Assembly: GCF_003625485.1 (NCBI RefSeq)
Contig: NZ_RAIR01000002.1
Location: 62,001-126,000 of the forward strand
Length of the DNA stretch: 64,000 nucleotides
Direction: 5' to 3'
Source: Butyrivibrio sp. CB08
Lineage (GTDB): Bacteria > Bacillota > Clostridia > Lachnospirales > Lachnospiraceae
The notes below the pieces were generated by a model. It was not told the DNA's origin and searched no databases. It saw only the letters and a list, made by a program, of their open reading frames with translations. A program made the position numbers and the translations under genes. Below are positions 60,808 to 64,000 of this stretch, piece after piece; the stretch's first letter is position 1; every line of letters starts with the position of its first letter.

Positions 60808-62841
60808 ATGGCAAAGAAAACCAAAGAACAGAATGCAAAAAGTACTACAAAAGTAAGGGGTATGAACAGCGTTAAGAACCAGATCATCGCTCTTTTACTG
60901 GCAATAGCTATCATTCCTCTCGTAATCGCTATCATCGTAAGTTATGTAACTTCCACAAGAAAAGCTCTTTCAGATGCTCAGGAATCTCTGGAATGGCAGA
61001 CCCAGTACATCGGTGCATCCTTCCAGTCTCTGGTTGAGCAAAATATGAACCTGATCCGTCAGGTAGGTGAAAACCCAACTATTATCGCTTATATCACAGC
61101 ACCTGAATCAGGAATCGGTGACGATGTCATCATGCAGACCCTTCAGAGTGTAGATAACGTTCTTAATGACGGAAATGCTACCACCCTCACCGGAGCAGAT
61201 GGTATGCAGCTCTTTAGAACAGACGGCGGTAAGCTCGTTGACGTTCACGAGAGAGAATATTTCAAACAGGCCATGAGTGGCCAGCCTTATATGTCTGACG
61301 TTATCATCAGTGCTTCTACAGGAAGCCGTCAGGTTACCTTCGCAGCTCCTGTAACTGATGGATCCGGCAATGTATACGGTATCGTTCAGAGAAACTACAA
61401 CATGAATGCTCTTCACGACTTCCTTGCAGGAGAGTCAAAGGATGCCTTCATTTGTGACAGAACTGGTCTTGTTGCAGCTCATTCCCAGTACAAGATCGGA
61501 CAGGGCGAACATGAAGAGGACAACAGAGAAAATTCCGAGTTCATGACATCCGGCCTTGATAAAGGTTTCTACAATGTAGACACAGGTAAGGGCTACAATG
61601 CTTATGTTGCTTATGTAAAAGAGCCTAATACTCAGTTTACTGTATGTGCAGCAACAGATTCTAACGTAATCCTCAGCACTTCAAGACAGGCAGCTATGAT
61701 AGTTATCGCAATCGGCGTCGTAATGGCAATTATAGTAGCTATTATCGCACTGATTGTAGGCAGAGCTTTCACAGCTCCTATCAATGTTGTTTGTGAAGCC
61801 CTTGCTCACCTGGCAGAAGGTCGTTTCCGCAAGATTGATAAGATGACAAACAGAAAAGATGAGTATGGTCTCATGATCAGCAGCACCAATACCGTTCTTG
61901 ATAAGTTAAGCGGCATCGTTGCAAATATCAAAGCATCTGCTTCAAGTGTTGGCGAGTCTTCAGAGGAACTCTCTGATATGGCTAATCAGATCTCACAGAC
62001 AGCAGAGGACGTATCAAATGCAGTGCAGGAAATCGCATCTGGTGCTACTCAGCAGGCTGACGAGATCCAGAGCGCATCTGAGAACGTTGGAAGAATCGGC
62101 GATGCTGTAGGCGATGTGCAGAATTCAACTGGCAGCCTTTCAGATCTTGCAAACAAGATGAAGGAAGCTTCCGAGATTTCAAGTTCCTCTCTTGCATCCC
62201 TTCAGGATTCTTCATCTGAGATGACTGCTAAGATCGATGAGATCTCACGTACTATCTCCGCTACACAGGATGCGGTTACAAATATCAACGATAAGGTTGA
62301 AGGTATTGCTTCTATCGCAACACAGACCAACCTCCTTTCACTTAACGCTTCCATCGAGGCTGCAAGAGCCGGCGAAGCAGGAAAAGGATTCGCAGTCGTT
62401 GCGGAAGAGATCGGCAAGCTTGCTGATGATTCCAAGCAGATGGCTGATGATATCAGAAAAGAGATGGATGTTCTTCTTGAACAGTCCAAAGCCGCAGTTC
62501 AGGCAGCTGAAGACGTTAAGCAGGGCAACAACGATCAGCAGATCGCTCTTGGCGAAACACTTGATGCTGTTAACGGAATGCTTGGTGATATCGGAAGCAC
62601 AGTTGGTGGTGTACAGCTCATTTCTCAGGGCGCTGATACCTGTGAATCAAGTAAGAACGCCGTTGTTGATACAATGAGTGCTCTGTCAGCTATTTCCGAA
62701 GAGAACGCTGCTTCTTCAGAGGAGACAGGTGCTTCCATGCAGGAGCTCTCTGCTACAGTTACTACCCTTGCTGGATCAGCTCAGGGACTTAAGGACATCG
62801 CAGAACAGCTCAATAAGGAAATGGAATTCTTCCAGTCATAA
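60808..62841 (+). CDS. Methyl-accepting chemotaxis protein with dCache sensor
   Basis: 677 aa. First membrane helix at about 27-48, an extracellular dCache-type sensor (about 50-290), second helix (about 296-318), HAMP domain (about 320-372) and a long signalling coiled coil whose tip reads [20 protein letters not shown]. It should form receptor arrays with CheA/CheW and sense an extracellular ligand, not predictable here. No C-terminal CheR-binding pentapeptide is seen. ATGGAGG lies upstream of the ATG. Single-gene unit with its own terminator. Shows motility in the host organism. Confidence 0.93.
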   Translation: MAKKTKEQNAKSTTKVRGMNSVKNQIIALLLAIAIIPLVIAIIVSYVTSTRKALSDAQESLEWQTQYIGASFQSLVEQNMNLIRQVGENPTIIAYITAPESGIGDDVIMQTLQSVDNVLNDGNATTLTGADGMQLFRTDGGKLVDVHEREYFKQAMSGQPYMSDVIISASTGSRQVTFAAPVTDGSGNVYGIVQRNYNMNALHDFLAGESKDAFICDRTGLVAAHSQYKIGQGEHEEDNRENSEFMTSGLDKGFYNVDTGKGYNAYVAYVKEPNTQFTVCAATDSNVILSTSRQAAMIVIAIGVVMAIIVAIIALIVGRAFTAPINVVCEALAHLAEGRFRKIDKMTNRKDEYGLMISSTNTVLDKLSGIVANIKASASSVGESSEELSDMANQISQTAEDVSNAVQEIASGATQQADEIQSASENVGRIGDAVGDVQNSTGSLSDLANKMKEASEISSSSLASLQDSSSEMTAKIDEISRTISATQDAVTNINDKVEGIASIATQTNLLSLNASIEAARAGEAGKGFAVVAEEIGKLADDSKQMADDIRKEMDVLLEQSKAAVQAAEDVKQGNNDQQIALGETLDAVNGMLGDIGSTVGGVQLISQGADTCESSKNAVVDTMSALSAISEENAASSEETGASMQELSATVTTLAGSAQGLKDIAEQLNKEMEFFQS

Positions 62842-62871
62842 CATGTCACATATCAATATAATGATATAAAT

Positions 62872-62910
62872 AAAACCGGCAAAGAACTTAATCTTTGCCG
62901 GTTTTTTATT
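62872..62910. terminator. Bidirectional terminator between the chemoreceptor and trpA
   Basis: A 14-bp stem AAAACCGGCAAAGA (62872-62885) with its complement (62892-62905), 6-nt loop, then TTTATT on the plus strand; it may also end the trp operon. Confidence 0.85.
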
Positions 62911-62941
62911 TTCTAAAAACTATCTGTCATGTCATGTCACG

Positions 62942-63712
62942 TCAGGCCATGGCCTCTTTCATGCTCTTAACATATTCACCCACATACTTAGGGCACTCTC
63001 TTCCGTACTTCTCAATGATCTTGATGATGGCTGAGCCTACAATAGCTCCGTCTGATACATCTGCCATCTTCTTTGCCTGCTCAGGAGTTGAAATTCCAAA
63101 GCCGATAGCACATGGAACATCTGTGTTCTCACGGATGGCCTTTACGATTGATCCAAGATCTGTTGTTATCTCTGTTCTTGTTCCTGTAACTCCAAGGCTT
63201 GATACAACGTAGATAAAGCCTTCAGCCTCTTTTGCTATCATTGCTATCCTGTTCTCTGATGTTGGTGCTATAAGTGAAACCAGATCAACGCCGTACTTAT
63301 GGCAGATATCATCAAACTCCTCTTTCTCCTCAAATGGAAGGTCAGGAAGGATAAGTCCGTCAATTCCTATCTCGCTGCAGGTCTTTATAAATACATCTGC
63401 ATCGTAGGAGTAAACAACGTTTGCATAAGTCATAAATACCATTGGGATAGAAACCTCGTTTCTAAGGTCTCTTACCATGTCAAAGATCTTATCTGTTGTC
63501 ACCCCTCCAGTAAGTGCGCGAAGGTTTGCTCCCTGAATAACTGGTCCTTCAGCTGTAGGGTCTGAAAAAGGGATTCCAAGCTCAATAAGGTCAGCGCCAT
63601 TATTGGCCATTTCAATGACAGCCTTCTTGGTTGTCTCAAGATCCGGGTCTCCGCATGTTATAAAGGCAATGAATGCCTTGCCATTTTCAAAAGCTTTTTT
63701 AATATTGCTCAT
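62942..63712 (-). CDS. trpA: Tryptophan synthase alpha subunit
   Basis: 256 aa TIM barrel that splits indole-3-glycerol phosphate and passes indole to TrpB. IELGIPFSDP with catalytic Glu near 48 and Asp near 59, LILPDLPFEE, and the phosphate loop GFGISTPEQ are present. The ATG at 63712 overlaps the trpB stop (TGATG) and has GGGGAGGA well spaced; a GTG at 63715 is the alternative. Last gene of the operon. Confidence 0.96.
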   Translation of the reverse strand: MSNIKKAFENGKAFIAFITCGDPDLETTKKAVIEMANNGADLIELGIPFSDPTAEGPVIQGANLRALTGGVTTDKIFDMVRDLRNEVSIPMVFMTYANVVYSYDADVFIKTCSEIGIDGLILPDLPFEEKEEFDDICHKYGVDLVSLIAPTSENRIAMIAKEAEGFIYVVSSLGVTGTRTEITTDLGSIVKAIRENTDVPCAIGFGISTPEQAKKMADVSDGAIVGSAIIKIIEKYGRECPKYVGEYVKSMKEAMA

Positions 63713-64000
63713 CACTCGTCCTCCCCAACATATGTAACGCCCTTGTATCTTGCGATAGCTGCGCAGTCCTTGTCGCCACGTCCAGAAATGGTGATAACGA
63801 TGATCTCATCCTTATCCATCTTAGGCGCGATCTTCATGGCATGAGCTACTGCGTGGGCAGACTCGATAGCAGGAATGATGCCTTCTGTCCTTGAAAGATA
63901 CTCAAAGGCCTCAACCGCCTCGTCGTCAGTTACTGGCACGTACTGTGCTCTTCCGGTATCGTGGAGGTTTGCGTGCTCAGGTCCGATTCCAGGATAATCA
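63712..64000 (-). CDS. trpB: Tryptophan synthase beta subunit, C-terminal part (window edge)
   Basis: The frame is open to the right edge; about 95 C-terminal residues are visible. [30 protein letters not shown] and ISGRGDKD with the PLP-phosphate site neighbourhood are diagnostic for TrpB. The rest of the gene, and probably more trp genes, lie beyond 64000. Confidence 0.95.
   Translation of the reverse strand, partial: DYPGIGPEHANLHDTGRAQYVPVTDDEAVEAFEYLSRTEGIIPAIESAHAVAHAMKIAPKMDKDEIIVITISGRGDKDCAAIARYKGVTYVGEDE

Noticed and set aside
1..64000. tRNA, rRNA or CRISPR loci
   Set aside because: No cloverleaf, rRNA-like or regularly spaced repeat array was seen on either strand by reading; a dedicated search could not be run.

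Overview
The window is a gene-dense, low-to-moderate GC chromosomal segment of a Gram-positive Clostridia-type bacterium, most likely a Lachnospiraceae member close to Butyrivibrio or Pseudobutyrivibrio. Supporting signs are a Firmicutes division cluster with a sporulation-type class B PBP, a UvrX/YolD SOS pair behind a Bacillus-type LexA box, a MraZ box array, strong GGAGG ribosome sites with several TTG/GTG starts, two lipoprotein-anchored oligopeptide ABC systems, a chemoreceptor, a PilZ protein and Lachnospiraceae-style long surface proteins. The genus is inference; no rRNA is present.

Layout. 1-3.5 kb: 3' part of a FapA-type protein with three 26-residue repeats, convergent with a SulP transporter. 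3.5-9.6 kb: oppB-C-D-F-A. 10-15.7 kb: a four-gene cassette of a YfhO-type membrane protein, CotH kinase, VTC domain protein and DUF4956 membrane protein with start/stop overlaps. 15.7-21.2 kb: a small unknown gene and a second peptide/nickel-type ABC operon. 21.3-32.6 kb: nrdR behind two NrdR boxes, a 590-bp imperfect palindrome made of two diverged inverted copies of one repeat, then the division/cell wall cluster mraZ-rsmH-ftsL-pbp-mraY-murD-ftsW-ftsQ-ftsZ (no murE, murF, murG or ftsA). 32.8-39.1 kb: a HerA-like ATPase, divergent SOS-type Y-family polymerase plus YolD, DegV, and an nfo-GNAT-phosphatase operon. 39.2-49.3 kb: a 927-aa coiled-coil surface protein with a PilZ gene, DUF2156 plus DHH phosphoesterase genes, a 1030-aa TIR-membrane-propeller protein and a 372-aa unknown coiled-coil protein. 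49.4-57.7 kb: a minus-strand housekeeping run ychF-lgt-aroEK fusion-queH-zinc ribbon protein-argS-MATE. 57.7-60.6 kb: an AT-rich island. 60.8-64 kb: a chemoreceptor and the end of a trp operon (trpB partial, trpA).

The most informative structure is the island at 57.7-60.6 kb. The start of ychF (ATG, codons 2-6 and ribosome site) is repeated 2.9 kb away as a dead-ended seven-codon remnant, and a third copy of the same core lies between them. Each of the two distal cores is preceded by a similar 115-bp stretch carrying TTTAT-type motifs repeated every 10 bp. This reads as two integrative elements, or their remains, inserted in tandem at the 5' end of ychF, each insertion rebuilding the gene start. 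The surviving cargo is a MarR regulator and a MATE pump with three identical 12-bp operator palindromes; a possible last piece of an integrase gene remains, but no intact integrase does.

Regulation is unusually legible: MraZ boxes at exact 10-bp spacing directly after the mraZ -10 box, two NrdR boxes 32 bp apart, a LexA box inside the polymerase promoter (whose transcript would be nearly leaderless), and MarR operators overlapping both promoter hexamers.
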